Shown here: piece after piece, positions 5,724-6,238 of the stretch
Layout: every line of letters begins with the position of its first letter
Position numbering within the stretch: the stretch's first letter is position 1
Source: an uncultured Actinomycetes bacterium
GTDB taxonomy: Bacteria; Actinomycetota; Actinomycetes; Nanopelagicales; Nanopelagicaceae
Direction of reading: 5' to 3'
Length of the DNA stretch: 6,238 bases
Assembly: GCA_903832395.1 (NCBI GenBank)
Contig: CAILBF010000211.1
Span: forward strand, 1 to 6,238
Program-made: the position numbers and the translations under genes
Notes under the pieces: model-generated
Databases searched by the model: none
Told to the model about the DNA's origin: nothing
Seen by the model: the letters and a program-made list of their open reading frames with translations, nothing else

Positions 5724-6238
5724 GTGAGCATCGCCGAACTTCCCAGCAATAGATCATCTCGCGATGTCAATCTTTCATCCGTTGGTGCCGAGTTCGAACG
5801 CACACCACCACAGGATTTAATTGCAGAGCAATCTGTTCTCGGTGGAATGTTGTTATCGAAAGATGCAATCGCCGATGTCATCGAAATTATTCGCGATCGA
5901 GATTTTTATCGTCCAGCTCACGAATTAATTTATGACGCAATCATTGATTTGTATGGTCGCGGAGAACCCGCAGATGCAGTCACGGTCTCTGCCGAGCTTT
6001 CAAAGCGCGGCGACATTGCACGCGCAGGTGGTGCACCATATCTACACACTTTAATCTCATCGGTACCAACTGCAGCTAATGCCGGGTACTACGCAAAGAT
6101 TGTTCGCGAACATGCAATCATGCGTCGCTTAGTTGAAGCGGGAACAAAGATCGTTCAACTCGGATATACATCTGAAGGTGAAGTCGATGACATGGTCGAC
6201 CAAGCACAGGCCGAAGTTTATGCAGTTACTGAGCGCAG
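5724..6238 (+). CDS. dnaB: Replicative DNA helicase DnaB, N-terminal part (runs off window)
   Basis: The frame from GTG 5724 stays open to the end of the window, giving 171 complete codons. After a variable basic/serine-rich tail (about 1-28) comes the DnaB N-terminal helical domain: RTPPQDLIAEQSVLGGMLL, DVIEIIRDRDFYRPAHELIYDAIIDLYGRGEPADAVTV, then GGAPYLHTLISSVPTAANAGYYAKIVRE and the start of the linker. This domain forms the collar of the hexameric helicase and contacts primase. The RecA-like ATPase domain lies beyond the window. The GTG is supported by GGGAGG at 5710-5715, 8 nt upstream. In bacteria dnaB commonly follows rplI; here it is separated from it by the kinase and flavoprotein genes and by the DnaA-box region. 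Confidence 0.96.
   Translation, partial: MSIAELPSNRSSRDVNLSSVGAEFERTPPQDLIAEQSVLGGMLLSKDAIADVIEIIRDRDFYRPAHELIYDAIIDLYGRGEPADAVTVSAELSKRGDIARAGGAPYLHTLISSVPTAANAGYYAKIVREHAIMRRLVEAGTKIVQLGYTSEGEVDDMVDQAQAEVYAVTER

Noticed and set aside
5681..5881. Minus-strand 66-codon frame across the dnaB start
   Set aside because: Most of it is antisense to the clear DnaB N-terminal sequence and the remainder covers the ribosome binding site and promoter zone.

Overview
The window looks like a chromosomal segment of a low-to-moderate GC actinobacterium. The best guess is a streamlined freshwater lineage of the acI / Nanopelagicales type. The reasons are the actinobacterial order (GT87-like membrane protein, rpsF, ssb, rpsR, rplI, then dnaB), an SSB and DnaB N-terminus that read like mycobacterial or streptomycete proteins, and A/T-leaning codon use with short intergenic gaps. 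The taxonomic call is inference from family resemblance, not from a database search.

Layout: (1) 1-282 is the 3' end of a membrane protein, probably a GT87/DUF2029-type glycosyltransferase. (2) 283-382 is the rpsF leader. It holds a hairpin followed by a CCG and a segment exactly complementary to the rpsF Shine-Dalgarno sequence, as expected of an S6:S18 autoregulatory leader. (3) 383-2019 is the rpsF-ssb-rpsR-rplI operon, closed by a strong intrinsic terminator at 2035-2062. (4) 2061-3005, minus strand, is a choline/ethanolamine-kinase-like phosphotransferase. (5) 2998-5448, plus strand, is a dimethylglycine/sarcosine-dehydrogenase-like flavoprotein with a C-terminal GcvT folate module. Genes 4 and 5 are head to head with overlapping start regions and together separate rplI from dnaB. 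(6) 5449-5723 is a 275-bp noncoding stretch with a 30-nt AT-rich block, a cluster of DnaA-box-like 9-mers including one perfect TTATCCACA, and small repeats close to the dnaB start. (7) 5724-6238 is the 5' part of dnaB, running off the window.

How the parts fit: regions 1-3 and 7 are a housekeeping block combining ribosome assembly (S6, S18, L9) with DNA replication (SSB, DnaB). The kinase/oxidoreductase pair is an accessory metabolic cassette, probably for choline-, betaine- or other N-methyl-amine-derived compounds feeding one-carbon units into tetrahydrofolate; the true substrate cannot be read from sequence. The most unusual signals are the helically phased DnaA-box array upstream of dnaB, the nested divergent starts of the cassette, and the rpsF leader with two alternative outer pairings. 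No CRISPR array, tRNA, rRNA, insertion sequence or prophage gene was seen.
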